A stretch of DNA of 32,688 nucleotides from JASBSR01 sp963847575. Lineage in GTDB: Bacteria; Pseudomonadota; Gammaproteobacteria; SZUA-229. The notes beneath the pieces were generated by a model. The model was not told the DNA's origin. It made no database searches and saw only the letters and a list, made by a program, of their open reading frames with translations. The translations under genes were made by a program, and so were the position numbers. The stretch's first letter is position 1. Each line of letters starts with the position of its first letter. This document shows, in pieces, positions 1-10,166 of this stretch. The stretch lies in contig CAWKAL010000093.1 in NCBI GenBank assembly GCA_963847575.1, positions 1-32,688 of the forward strand, in the 5' to 3' direction.

Positions 1-98
1 CCATGGGCCGTGAAATAGTGTATGAGCGCAGTGTCAAGCAGGTGCAGGAAGATGTTGAGCTTGCCAGCCATGACTACCGGGATTCGAGACGACGTTAG
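1..98 (+). CDS. 3' end of an unidentified protein (partial)
   Basis: An open frame enters from the left edge and ends at TAG 96-98. The visible tail is about 31 residues, rich in charged residues (it includes GREIVYERSVKQVQEDVELA and ends RDSRRR), and reads like a hydrophilic C-terminus. It converges on the HdeD-like gene with a gap of about 27 bases. No family can be named from so short a tail. An internal ATG at position 3 could be a start codon, but the window edge makes a truncated longer gene more likely. It is the best of the frames here because the codons look coding and the stop sits neatly before the convergent neighbour. Confidence 0.35.
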   Translation, partial: MGREIVYERSVKQVQEDVELASHDYRDSRRR

Positions 99-125
99 GT
101 CATGTTACATTTTACATAAGGCTAC

Positions 126-663
126 TCAGTCTATCCTCGCCGCCAGCCCCAGCATCATCAGTGACAGGCCATCAAAGAAAAGGCTGATACCGATTAGCAA
201 ACCGATTAGCCAGGCCGAGGTTATCGGCCAGCCTGCAATAAACACCACCGCGAGCAATAACGACAATACACCGTTGAACATTAACCATTTCCAGCCACCC
301 CGCGGCCGTAACTCCCAGGGCAGAGCCAACACTGGCAAAACCGTCCAGCAGGAAATATACCGCCAGTATTAAACCTAGCGCAGCCGCGCCCGCCAGCGGA
401 TGTAACAGAATGAGTAAACCGACAGTAATCAGCACAAACGGCTTGAGCCAGACGATCCAGCGCTCGCGAAAACCGAGCCAGGTGATATAAAAAGCAATAC
501 CGCCTGCCAGCAGTAACAGCCCGCCGATAAACCACGCCACCACCATCGAGACGAACTGCGGTAAGACGATACCGACAACACCCGCAAGTAATAATACAAT
601 GCTGATAATAATCACCGCCTTGCGCGAGCGACCATCCATATACACTTCTAATACCTGTTTCAT
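126..663 (-). CDS. HdeD family membrane protein (DUF308), one frameshift
   Basis: The restored product is about 178 residues with six hydrophobic segments and matches the HdeD/DUF308 acid-resistance membrane protein family, whose biochemical role is poorly defined. Helices run from about residue 15 (AVIIISIVLLLAGVVGIVLP) to the C-terminal segment WPITSAWLIGLLIGISLFFDG. The frame breaks at the CCC at 314-316: dropping one base joins FASVGSAL to ELRPRGGWKWLMF, the usual GW-containing entry to the fifth helix. The start ATG at 663 overlaps the stop of the upstream MFS-acyltransferase gene (ATGA), so the two are translationally coupled. It is most likely intact in the living cell. Confidence 0.75.
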
Positions 664-2579
664 GCTTGTACCTTGTTATGAAATAGAACCCATAGGATTA
701 CTCCAGCAACTTTGCCACCTGCGCCTGCAAACCAGTCACCGTACACTGCCTCGGGTTTGACTGGCGGCGCGACCACCAGCTCAATGCATGATCGTAATCC
801 CTGGTATAAGCGTCGTAGTACAAAATTACTGTTGCGGCTGAAGACACTGCCCCACAAACCTTTTAAGCCCATGGCGATTACCGGCACCGGGGTGGTTTCG
901 ATAATACGGTTGATACCGGGTTTGAACGTGCTCATCTCACCGTTACTGGTGAGCTTGCCTTCCGGAAAAATACACACCACTTCGCCCTGCTCTAACAGCT
1001 TTGCGATTCTGTTAAATGCCTGCTCCATCAGCTCAGGATTATCTTTACGGCCCGCAATCGGGATTGCACCCGCGGTGCGAAATATAAAATTAAGCACGGG
1101 CAGTTTATAAATTGAATGGTGCATGACAAAACGCACCGGGCGTCGAATACAGCCGGCGATGATCATCGCATCGACATAACTCACGTGGTTGCACACCAGC
1201 ACCACCGGGCCTTCATCGGGAATATGCTCCAGCCCCTGCTTGTGTACCCGGTATATAGAGTGAATCAGTATCCACACCAGGAAGCGCATGAGAAACTCGG
1301 GCACCAGCGCAAATATATATAGTGCGACCGCGGCATTGAGTATCGCGATCACCAGGAACAGCTGCGCAATGGAAAGCCCGGCGTCGAGCATGACAATGGC
1401 GAACACCGCCGAGATCACCATGAGCAGTGCATTCATGATGTTGTTGCCGGCGATCACCCGTGAACGGTGCGCGGCTTCGCAGCGCTCCTGCACCAGCGAA
1501 AACAGCGGCACGATATAAAACCCGCCGAAAATACCAATCAACACAATGTCGGCCAGCACGCGAAAACTGCCATCGTGAGCGAGGAACGTGGCGGCGTTGA
1601 TTAACTCGCCGGTGGCCAGCGCGGGTTGCGCAAAATACATATCGATACCAAACAGCGTCAGCCCGATAGAACCGAACGGCACCAGGCCGAGTTCCACCTT
1701 GTGGCCCGACATGCGGTTACACAATAAAGACCCCGCGCCGATGCCGACGGTAAATAAAGTCAGCAGCAGGGTGACCACCTGTTCATTGCCGCCGAGCGCC
1801 AGCCGGGTGTAGTTGGGTAGCTGCACAAGGTAGGTCGCGCCGAGAAACCAGAACCAGGATATTCCCAGCACCGAGAGAAACACCGTGCGGTTCTGGCGGA
1901 TAAATTTGATATTGCGCCAGGTTTCGGTGAACGGGTTCCAGTTGATTTTCAGATCGGGCTGCAACGAAGGGGTCTGCGGAATCATCCGACTGGCGAGGTA
2001 GCCCAGCACGGCCAGGATCACGACCACCAGTGCGACATAATCACGCCCTGACTCGCTGGCGATCAGGATACCGCCCAGCATGGTGCCGAGCAATATCGCG
2101 ATAAAGGTACCGCTTTGCACCAGCGCATTGCCCGCGACCAGCTCACTGCTGGCCAGGTGTTGCGGAATATAGCTGTATTTCGCCGGCCCGAAAAAACTCG
2201 ATTGCGTGCCCATCAGGAACAACAGCGCGATCAGGCCGTAGAGTGCACCGGTAACAAAGGCATAGGCCGCACCCAGCATGATGAAGACTTCGAGCAGCTT
2301 GATAACACGAATCGAATATGACTTTTCTTTTTTGTCGATCCACTGCCCGGCGGTGGCGGAAAACAGGAAAAACGGCAGGATAAACAGGCCGGCGCTGAGA
2401 TTGGTGAGAATATCGGTGTTGATATCGCTGAACTGCGCGCCCTGGAAAGCAATCAGGATAATCAGCGCGTTCTTGAATACATTGTCATTGAATGCGCCGA
2501 GGAACTGGGTGATAAAAAACGGCAGAAAGCGCCGCTCGCCGAGCAGGTAAAACTGTCCCTGTGACGGCTGCTTACTCAT
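660..2579 (-). CDS. MFS transporter-acyltransferase (PlsC-type) fusion, LplT/Aas-like
   Basis: This 639-residue inner-membrane protein has an N-terminal major facilitator domain (about residues 10-430, twelve predicted helices, opening FFITQFLGAFNDNVFKNAL) fused to a glycerophospholipid acyltransferase domain (about 435-639). The acyltransferase carries the catalytic HX4D motif (NHVSYVDA) and the block FPEGKLTSNGE. The MFS half resembles lysophospholipid flippase LplT. In LplT/Aas systems the flippase brings lysophospholipid inward and the acyltransferase restores the second acyl chain. The AMP-binding acyl-ACP synthetase domain of Aas is absent, so the acyl donor is uncertain. It is preceded by the hydrolase gene (4 bases between stop and start) and overlaps the HdeD-like gene, forming a three-gene unit. 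Lysophospholipid repair is inference from the architecture. Confidence 0.85.
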   Translation of the reverse strand: MSKQPSQGQFYLLGERRFLPFFITQFLGAFNDNVFKNALIILIAFQGAQFSDINTDILTNLSAGLFILPFFLFSATAGQWIDKKEKSYSIRVIKLLEVFIMLGAAYAFVTGALYGLIALLFLMGTQSSFFGPAKYSYIPQHLASSELVAGNALVQSGTFIAILLGTMLGGILIASESGRDYVALVVVILAVLGYLASRMIPQTPSLQPDLKINWNPFTETWRNIKFIRQNRTVFLSVLGISWFWFLGATYLVQLPNYTRLALGGNEQVVTLLLTLFTVGIGAGSLLCNRMSGHKVELGLVPFGSIGLTLFGIDMYFAQPALATGELINAATFLAHDGSFRVLADIVLIGIFGGFYIVPLFSLVQERCEAAHRSRVIAGNNIMNALLMVISAVFAIVMLDAGLSIAQLFLVIAILNAAVALYIFALVPEFLMRFLVWILIHSIYRVHKQGLEHIPDEGPVVLVCNHVSYVDAMIIAGCIRRPVRFVMHHSIYKLPVLNFIFRTAGAIPIAGRKDNPELMEQAFNRIAKLLEQGEVVCIFPEGKLTSNGEMSTFKPGINRIIETTPVPVIAMGLKGLWGSVFSRNSNFVLRRLYQGLRSCIELVVAPPVKPEAVYGDWFAGAGGKVAGVILWVLFHNKVQA

Positions 2580-2583
2580 GGCG

Positions 2584-3360
2584 TCACAAAGAATTCAGCC
2601 AGGGAACAATGGTATCGAGCAGCTCATCGCCCTTGTCGGTGAAATAATGATTGGCCTCCAGCACGACGATTTGCGCTGATCTGGGATTGCCGGCTTTTTT
2701 CATCTGCGCCAGCCGCTCGGGCGCACCGCGTTGCACCGCAGGGTACTCATCGGAACCGTACACATCCAGCACCGGCACACTGACCCTGTCCAGCGGGAAG
2801 GGTTTTGCCATCGGCTGCTGATAATCCGTCGCGCCCATGCCGATGCCGACCAGGGCGTCGATATCATGCATCTGCCCGGCGTCGATCCATGCCATCACCA
2901 TGTGCACACTGCAACTGTGTGCAATCAGCACGATTTTTTTGTTACCTTGCGCCCGCAGGTATTCAATACCGGCGTCGATGCGCGGGCCGGCCTGGTTAAA
3001 AATGGGCACATAGTCATAATATTTGGCGTCCTTTTCCAGCACCGGCATTTGCATCGACAGGGTATTCCAGCCGAATTCGGTCAACCCCACGCGCAGCGGG
3101 TATACCACCTCGGCCCAGTTCGGGTGAAAACCGCGACCATGCAGGATAATGGCGGCGCCACGCGGCTGCCCGTTTTCGTCTGCGATTTCAGCTTCTGTAT
3201 ATATAGAGAGGAACTCGTGATCGCCGCTGCGCAGCATCACCGGATCACCATCAAAAATGGCATCGACAATCTGCTCAGCCAGGCGGCGTTCGCGCGCCAG
3301 GTCTGAAGCCTGCACAGAAACACACAGCAAGGATACGCATATCAGGATTAACTGTTTCAT
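2584..3360 (-). CDS. Exported alpha/beta-hydrolase-like protein (DUF3530-like)
   Basis: The product is 258 residues. The chosen ATG at 3360 follows a strong GGAGG about 5 bases upstream and begins a classical signal peptide (MKQLILICVSLLCVSVQASD); a longer reading from 3396 adds residues that lack any export logic. The body has alpha/beta hydrolase features: an oxyanion-region motif LHGRGFHPNW, a nucleophile elbow LIAHSCSVHMV, an acid region around DVYGSDEYPA and a late histidine in EANHYF. The elbow is AHSCS instead of the usual GxSxG, as seen in DUF3530-type relatives. It likely acts in the periplasm on an unknown ester or amide. It is the first gene of the leftward unit with the MFS-acyltransferase, which suggests a lipid-related substrate (inference only). 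Confidence 0.75.
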   Translation of the reverse strand: MKQLILICVSLLCVSVQASDLARERRLAEQIVDAIFDGDPVMLRSGDHEFLSIYTEAEIADENGQPRGAAIILHGRGFHPNWAEVVYPLRVGLTEFGWNTLSMQMPVLEKDAKYYDYVPIFNQAGPRIDAGIEYLRAQGNKKIVLIAHSCSVHMVMAWIDAGQMHDIDALVGIGMGATDYQQPMAKPFPLDRVSVPVLDVYGSDEYPAVQRGAPERLAQMKKAGNPRSAQIVVLEANHYFTDKGDELLDTIVPWLNSL

Positions 3361-3477
3361 CTGTCCTCCGGGGTGTACCGCGCCACTGTAGCACACGACT
3401 TTTAGTATGATAAAGGCTGCATTTTTATTAAATCCAAACTATTATCAGGGTGATACACAACATAGCTAAAATCTAAC

Positions 3478-3759
3478 ATGACCGAAAACCAGCGCAAATT
3501 TCCCCGCCACGAAATCAAGGTGAATGTCGAACTGTCATTCCTTGAGGAGAACTCACGCATATACAAGACGCGCGACATCAGCGAAGGCGGCATGTTTTTG
3601 CTGGTCGACAGCCCGGCCAGCTACCCGATTGGTGAAATGGTCCACGTACACTACCTCGACCCGCTGCGCGAAGAGGCTGATACCTTCAAAGATGCCATTA
3701 TTGTGCGCGTCGCGGATGACGGCATCGGTATCTCATACGTCGAACTCGAGGCCTTTTGA
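3478..3759 (+). CDS. PilZ domain protein (c-di-GMP receptor candidate)
   Basis: This 93-residue single-domain protein begins MTENQRKFPRHEIKVNVE. It has the two PilZ signature parts: the arginine-rich switch (RKFPRHE, an RxxxR-like pattern) near residue 6, and DISEGGMFL near residue 36, the (D/N)xSxxG motif. PilZ domains with both motifs usually bind cyclic di-GMP and relay it to a partner, here unknown. It is divergent from the hydrolase gene and lies 64 bases upstream of the ferredoxin fusion gene on the same strand. A diguanylate cyclase is encoded about 7 kb downstream. The start ATG at 3478 is the first in frame. Confidence 0.88.
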   Translation: MTENQRKFPRHEIKVNVELSFLEENSRIYKTRDISEGGMFLLVDSPASYPIGEMVHVHYLDPLREEADTFKDAIIVRVADDGIGISYVELEAF

Positions 3760-3823
3760 CACTGGCGAAATGAATTTTCCTGCGGGGCTTGCCTGAAAAG
3801 CACTTCTGCCTTAACTTCATGGA

Positions 3824-5324
3824 ATGAAGAATTCACAGCGCGCCATAAATCGCTATCTTTCCCTGTCACAGGCAGCGCGCCTCGTCGGCATCAAGCGTCG
3901 TACCCTGCAAAAACGCATCCAGGACGGCGAAGTGCAGGCGTTTGAAGGCATGGTGTCGCTGGAAGAACTGCTCAAGGCCTATCCGCAGACCGAAATCGAA
4001 GATAACACCATGATTGAGCATTCTGCGCGCATTATGCAGGCGGCTTATAACAAGCTGCTGCATGAATCCAGCAGTATGCCAGACACCGAGGTGCTGTCGA
4101 TGCGGGTAGCCGCGCTTAGCCAGGAGCTGAATGAAACCCACTCGGTGGCGAAAAAATATGTCGATATCGTCAATAATCTTAAAACACGCCTGGACTCATT
4201 ACAGGCGGATGAGCAACAACTGGCGGAACTCAAGGCCTGGTTCGCCGAAGTTACTGATGCCCCGCGCACTGATATGCAGGCTTCCGCAAAAATCTTCGCC
4301 AATGATGCCCTGTTACGACTTATGACTGCACACGTTCGCATACTACCCAGTGGCCACGACTTTTTTGTCGAAGGCACATCCAGCCTGCTCGAAGCCGGGT
4401 TACGCTCTGGCCTTGCACTCAACTATGCCTGCAGTAATGGCAATTGCGGCAAGTGCAAGGCGCGCCTGGTCTCCGGCAACATCAGGCAGATTCAGCAGCA
4501 CGACTATGTGCTCAGCGAAGAGCAAAAAGCCACCGGTCATTTCCTGATGTGCTGCAACGTGGCGGTCAGTGACGTTGTAGTCGAAGCAGTCGAGGCCGAT
4601 AGCGCGCGCGATATTCCCGAGCAAAAAATTACGGCTAAAGTTAAAAAAATTGAAATCAAAAATGATGTCGCCCTGCTTCACCTCAAAACCCCGCGCACCA
4701 GCCGCCTGCGTTTTCTTGCCGGGCAACACGTCACCCTGGGCAATGACAGGGATATGCCCAGCACTGAGCTCACAATCAGCAGCTGCCCGTGTGATGACAT
4801 GAACCTGCATTTCCAGATACCCAGAAATAGCCGGCGATGCGCATTCTGAATACGTATTCAACAAACTGAAGATCGGTGACCCTGTTGATATTCAGGGGCC
4901 ACGTGGCGACTTTGTGCTCAACGAAGATTCTGTGCACTCGCTGGTATTCATTGCCTGGCACACCGGTTTTGCAGCCATCAAAAGCCTGATCGAACACGCA
5001 ATGGCGCTTGACGATGCTGAACATATTCACCTGTTCTGGATCAGCGCTGACCCGCACGGGCGCTATCTGGATAATCTTTGTCGCGCGTGGCAGGATGCAC
5101 TCGACAATTTTCATTATCATCCCATCGACGCCGATCTCGCCAGCGGCGATGCTGATGCACATCAACGCGTACTCGATACTGTTTGTGATCAAATTGATCA
5201 CCCGGAAGATTATGACTACTACGTTGCCGGCCAAAGCGCATTGATCACAGCCTGCGCCAGCATGAGCCGTACCCGCGGCGTGCCTCTCGAACAGATCATC
5301 GGCGATACCATCCGGCACGACTAA
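3824..5324 (+). CDS. HTH - coiled coil - [2Fe-2S] ferredoxin - FNR-like fusion, one frameshift
   Basis: The restored length is about 499 residues. Residues 10-50 look like an excisionase/MerR-type helix-turn-helix (YLSLSQAARLVGIKRRTLQK). Residues 60-140 are heptad-like and probably form a coiled-coil dimer. Residues 165-260 form a plant-type [2Fe-2S] domain with C203, C208, C211 and C243/244 (CX4CX2C...C). The rest resembles an FNR-type FAD/NAD(P) reductase (FLAGQHVTL, then GPRGDF). Two reductase motifs are degenerate: RxYS is replaced by TELTISS, and the GTGxAP pyridine-nucleotide loop reads WHTGFAAIKSL. The frame breaks at CCC 4820-4822; removing one C gives FQIPEIAGDAHSEYVFNKLKIGD. A redox-responsive DNA-binding protein is possible, as is an electron-transfer protein with a non-DNA HTH. 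The start lacks a good ribosome site. Confidence 0.8.
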
Positions 5325-5476
5325 ATCACGTCAGCACAATCGGCGGCCAAAGGCCGCAAACAGCGAAACATAAAAAGCGTTGGGCGCAGATTCCATCACT
5401 TTATGCGGGATTAATATCACGCACTTACAGGCTAAATACTGCTGCATATCCCCTGTAATTTCAGCCAGACAGGCTA

Positions 5477-5501
5477 TTATCTGTGAGATAACAAATACAA
5501 T
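5477..5501 (+). promoter_or_regulatory. Palindrome and possible -10 upstream of the PhnD-kinase operon
   Basis: Within the 213-base spacer after the ferredoxin fusion, TTATCT-gtg-AGATAA (5477-5491) is a perfect 6-bp-arm dyad of operator size. It is followed at 5496-5501 by TACAAT, a 5/6 match to the -10 consensus. No convincing -35 sits 17 bases upstream. The position, 40-60 bases before the first gene of the operon, suggests a regulated promoter. The regulator is unknown. Confidence 0.35.
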
Positions 5502-5555
5502 AAAAGCATACGAACCTCTCACTGTATAAAGAATTCTATGCTCGGCTGGGGGGCT

Positions 5556-6409
5556 ATGTTAAAAAATATTTATTTCACTTCGCTAGTTAGTTGTCTGTTT
5601 TTATCGCTACTGTCTACAGCACATGCTGAACAGAAATTTACTGTCGGTGTGGTCCCCCAGTTTGAAGCCCGTCGAATCGCTGAAATCTGGCATCCCATTC
5701 TCCATGAAGTCAGTCAGCGAAGTGGCATCGAGCTGGCGCTACAGAGCATCACCCAGTATTCCTGAATTTGCAAAGCAACTGGCGAACGGTGAATTCGATT
5801 TTGCTTATATGAACCCTTACCATGCCATCGTGGCTAACAAGCAACAGGGTTACTCCCCCGTGCTACGTGATATAGGCCGCAATCTGTACGGCATTATCGT
5901 CGTGAGAAAAGACAGCCCGATACAGACTGTGAACGAACTCGATGGCAAAACTGTCGCTTTCCCTTCGCCAAATGCACTCGGTGCCGCACTGATACCACGT
6001 GCGGAGTTCGCACGAAAGTTTAATATCAAGCTCAATGAAATCTATGTAAAAAGCCACAGCTCGGTGTATCTCAACGTATTATTAGGCAAAGCAGTAGCAG
6101 GTGGCGGCGTACAGAAGACCTTGTCACAACAACCCGCAGAAATACGTGATCATCTACGCGTGTTGTACAAAACCAGCGAAGTACCATCACATCCGCTCAC
6201 AGTGCATCCGCGCGTAAATGCGGACATCCGTAATGGGATTACCTCTGTGTTTCTCGACCTTGGCAAAACAGAACCCGGGCAAGTTGATGCTTAAAAATAT
6301 TCCAATAAACCAGATTGGTGAAGCCAATATTGTTGATTATGCACCTGTGGCGAGATGGGGCTGGATCAATTTTACGTGGGCAAATAACCGGCATGAATAT
6401 CAACGTTAA
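5556..6409 (+). CDS. PhnD-like periplasmic substrate-binding protein, two frameshifts
   Basis: The restored product is about 283 residues with a signal peptide (MLKNIYFTSLVSCLFLSLLS, cleaved after AHA). The mature part matches the phosphate/phosphite/phosphonate-binding PhnD family: FTVGVVPQFEARRIAEIWHP near the N-terminus, then EFDFAYMNPYHAIVANKQQG and GKTVAFPSPNALGAALIPRAE. Two frame breaks are repaired by dropping one C at 5752-5754 (ITSIPEFAKQL) and one G or C in 6274-6279 (GKTEPGKLMLKNIPI). ATG 5538 is an alternative start six residues upstream. The gene ends 17 bases inside the next reading frame, so it is coupled to the sensor kinase. No ABC permease or ATPase is nearby, which favours a sensory role over transport (inference). 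The ligand cannot be read from sequence. Confidence 0.8.
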
Positions 6410-9400
6410 ACTCTTTGTTCCGGCTTTTATATTGCTTGCGACAATCGCAGCAACGGTTCATTTTTACTGGCTGCCAAATTATCTCAAGCTGGAAATTGAA
6501 AGCCAGCTAAAGAACGAACAAACCTTTGTGGAATTACTGGGCACTACACTGGTGCCCGACCTGCTCAACAATGACCTCGCAATTACACATGCCACGCTGA
6601 ATAACGTGATGAAAAAGCGCGAATACTGGCACGACCTCAAACTGTATGACAAGGAAGGTCTGCTGATTTATCCACTGATAAGACAGGCGCTACCCAAAGA
6701 CACCGAACTAGAAATTCTGGAACACACCATTATCTTCAACGGTGAAACCCTCGCGCGCATTCTGGTCGAATTAGACATCAATGCCTCCACTAGTCAGCGA
6801 GTAGCACAAGTCCATCATCTGGAGCAACTGCTGTTATTTACTCTGACTGGTCGCCGCACTCATTTCTGCCCTGTTACAGAACAGATGGATAAGGGCACCA
6901 TTGCAACAGCTCGCAATGATCGCCAGCGATATTGCACAGGGTAAATATGACTCAGAACTTGATTACCAGTCGCGTGATGAAGTCGGTAAACTTGCTGATG
7001 CTTTCAACAGCATGCGCAAGCAGATCAGGCAACGTGAAGCTGAGCTTGTCGAGAGCCAGGAACGCAATAAGGCAGTGATAGACAATGCAGTTGATGGCAT
7101 TATCTCGATAGACGCCCACGGAAATGTACTGAGCCTTAACCCGGCTGCAGAACACATATTTGGTTACACGCGCAATGAAGTTATTGGCAACAACATTAAA
7201 ATGCTAATGCCTGAGCCGTACAAAAATGAACATGATGGCTATCTGCATAACTACACATCAACCGGTAAGAAAAAGATCATCGGCATTGGCCGTGAAGTCG
7301 AAGGCCTGCGCAAGGACGGCACCACCTTCCCACTGGATCTTGCAGTCAGTGAAGTTAAGCTGGGAGACAGGCAGCTGTTTATCGGTATTATTCGCGACAT
7401 CACCGAACGCAAGTTTGTTGAATTACAAACTTCGCATTATGCCAACGCACTCGAACAACTTCACACCATAACCACGGATAGTGAAGCTGACTATATTACA
7501 AAATTTCAATATGTACTAGATCTCGGCCGCCAGCTTTTCAGCATGCCGTTGGCGATCATAAGCCATGTCAATGGTGAGCAATATATTGTTGAACATGTTT
7601 CCAGCCCCGATGGTGCGCCACCGCCCGGCACCGAATTCAAGCTCGGTGAAACTTATTGTTGCCACACTCTGACAGCAAATGCAGCCACCGGGTTTGAACA
7701 CGCCGCTGAAAGTGACATTAACAATCATCCCTGTTACACGGCCTTTGGACTCGAATCCTATATCGGTGCACCGATTTATGTTAACGACAAACTCTATGGC
7801 ACGCTGAATTTTTCCAGTCCTGAACCACACAAGCCAGCTTTCAACAACGGCGACTATAACCTGATCAAACTGTTTGCGCAGTGGATCGGCAGTGAGATCA
7901 CCCGCCTGCAGGCCGAATCTGAACTGTATAACACCACTGCGCTGAGACAGGCCATTATGGACAGCGCTAATTTCAGCATCATTTCGACTGACACAAACGG
8001 TGTAATTAAAATTTTCAACAAGGGCGCTGAGCGCATGCTTGGCTACAGCGCAGAAGAACTCATTGACATCAAGTCACCCGCTATTTTTCATGACCTTGGC
8101 GAAGTCGTCGATCGGGCAGCTGAGCTTTCGGATCAGCTGGGCCACGTTATCGAACCAGGCTTCGAAGTATTTGTATGCCAGGCGCGCGCAGGCATTCCTG
8201 ATGAAAGAGAGTGGACTTATATACGAAAAGATGGGACACGCCTTCCTGTCATGCTATCTGTTACCGCAGTTCATTCTGCAAATGGAGACATCATCGGATT
8301 TCTTGGCATCGGCAGCGACCTGACCGAGCGCAAGAAAATTGACCAGATGAAAAGCGAATTCATTTCAACTGTCAGCCACGAATTGCGCACACCTCTGACG
8401 TCTATTCGTGGCGCCTTAGGGCTTGTACTCGGCAAAGGCGGCGCCGATCTGCCACCTAAGCTATTGCGCATGCTGGAAACTGCCAATAGAAATAGCGAGC
8501 GCCTTACCTTTCTGATCAATGACATTCTTGATCTCGAAAAAATTAATGGCGGCAAACTCGACTTTCAGCTTGACGCGATCAATTTACACGCTATTGCACA
8601 AAGAGCCACGGATGAAAACGAAGGTTATGCTCACTCACACAAGGTCAATTTAAATCTGCATTTTGACACAGACAACTCGACCATGGTCCGCGTCGACGAG
8701 CAGCGCATGCTACAGGTATTTGCTAACCTGATATCAAATGCTGTCAAATACTCTCCGGAGAATGGCACGGTTCAAATCAATGTTCAGCGTATTAGGGACA
8801 GGGTGCGTGTTTCTGTTATCGATAATGGGCCCGGTATACCAGAAGAATTTCGTTCAAGAATCTTCGGTCGCTTTGCGCAGGCTGACAGCTCCGATACGCG
8901 CGAGAAAGGCGGTACCGGGCTGGGCCTGACCATCACTAAAGCAATTGTCGAGCAGCTCAATGGCGTTATCGGCTTCAATAGTGTTCCCGGTGAAGGTGCT
9001 GAATTCTATTTTGAGCTGCCTGCCTGGGACCAGACCATAGAAAACACTGAGCTAGACGCCTCTCTGCCGAAAGTACTGATTTGTGAGGACGACCCGGATG
9101 TAGCTTACATTCTGGTCAACCTGCTTGAACAGGAAGGACTGTCTGGTGATATTGCCTCAACCGCAAACAGCGCGCTGGAACTGATACATAAGAATACCTA
9201 CCGGCTGTTACTGCTTGACCTGAATCTTCCGGATACAAATGGCCTTGAGCTGATCCGACAATTACGCAGCACAGAAGCCACCCGGAAACTACCTGTTATC
9301 GTAGTATCTGGCCGTGCCGACGAAGGCCGTATAGAATTTAACGGAGATGCCGTTACAGTTGCAGACTGGCTACAAAAGCCGATTGATCGAGAGCGCCTGG

Positions 9401-9780
9401 CACTCGCCGTAACCGATGCGATACGCGACAACAATCGTCCACATATATTACATGTCGAAGATGATCTTGATATTATCCAGGTGTCACGGGCATTATTCGA
9501 AGAAGAATCCGATTTTGAATATGCCACTTCGCTGTCAGAGGCAAGGCAAAAACTTGATGATAATACTTACAATCTTGTCATCATAGATATATCGTTGCCT
9601 GATGGATCAGGCCTTGAACTGCTCGACCAGATCGAACGTGATTGTCCCGTTGTGCTTTTCTCCGGACAGGAGACCAACCTGGAGATAAGTCAGAAAGTTG
9701 CTGCGACGCTGACCAAATCAAGGACCAGTAATGATGAGCTCATACAAACTGTTAAACGGCTATTAATGCATACCACATAA
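6393..9780 (+). CDS. Large hybrid sensor histidine kinase (HAMP-PAS-GAF-PAS-HisKA-HATPase-REC-REC), one frameshift
   Basis: The restored length is about 1128 residues. In order: first transmembrane helix (about 4-25), periplasmic sensor region to about 148, second helix to about 170, HAMP, PAS1 (about 224-341, with ERNKAVIDNAVDGIISIDAH), GAF (about 375-510), PAS2 (about 519-650), HisKA with phospho-acceptor H662 in STVSHELRTPL, HATPase_c with DNGPGIPEEFRSRIFGRF and GGTGLGLTI, receiver 1 (about 893-1005, LLLLDLNLPD) and receiver 2 (about 1016-1128, VIIDISLPDGSG). The second membrane helix is interrupted: one extra base within 6846-6850 moves the frame, and repair gives a continuous helix ending ALISALLQNRW. 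The periplasmic region probably reads the state of the coupled PhnD-like protein. Phosphate then passes through receivers to the HPt/cyclase protein downstream (inference). Confidence 0.87.
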
Positions 9781-9797
9781 TAAAACGAGTCACAGGC

Positions 9798-10166
9798 ATG
9801 AAAGTATTATACGTTGAAGATGAGGCTGACATTCGAGACATCGCCGAATTCGCCCTTGAAGATGAAGATTTTAATATTGTTTTTTGCGAATCAGGCGAGC
9901 AGGCGCTAAAACAGGCTGTCGATTTCCAGCCAGAGCTAATCCTGCTCGATGTCATGATGCCAGGCATGGATGGCCCTACAACGCTTCGAAATCTTCGCGC
10001 CCTGCCAGGCATGGCAGAGACACCGGTTATTTTCCTTACTGCAAAAGTTCAGCCTAATGAAATACAGAATTTTATTGCTCTCGGCGCTATCGATGTAATA
10101 TCAAAGCCGTTTGATCCGATGACCCTTGCAAGCCAGATCCAGGATATTCTCAGGCAACATAAATGA
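9798..10166 (+). CDS. Single-domain response regulator (CheY-like receiver)
   Basis: The 122-residue product is a receiver domain only, with the acidic pair in LYVEDEAD, the phospho-acceptor aspartate in LILLDVMMPGMDG, the threonine in VIFLTAK and the lysine in VISKPFD. It has no output domain, so it either relays phosphate between the hybrid kinase and an HPt domain or acts by binding a partner. It begins 17 bases after the kinase stop, and its own stop overlaps the start of the next gene (ATGA), so the genes are co-translated. Confidence 0.92.
   Translation: MKVLYVEDEADIRDIAEFALEDEDFNIVFCESGEQALKQAVDFQPELILLDVMMPGMDGPTTLRNLRALPGMAETPVIFLTAKVQPNEIQNFIALGAIDVISKPFDPMTLASQIQDILRQHK

Noticed and set aside
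2731..3306. 191-residue plus-strand frame
   Set aside because: Antisense shadow of the hydrolase gene, which has signal peptide, ribosome site and family motifs.
5341..5356. GCGGCC-AAA-GGCCGC hairpin as terminator of the ferredoxin fusion gene
   Set aside because: The stem is real but has no T-tract, so it cannot be called a rho-independent terminator with confidence.
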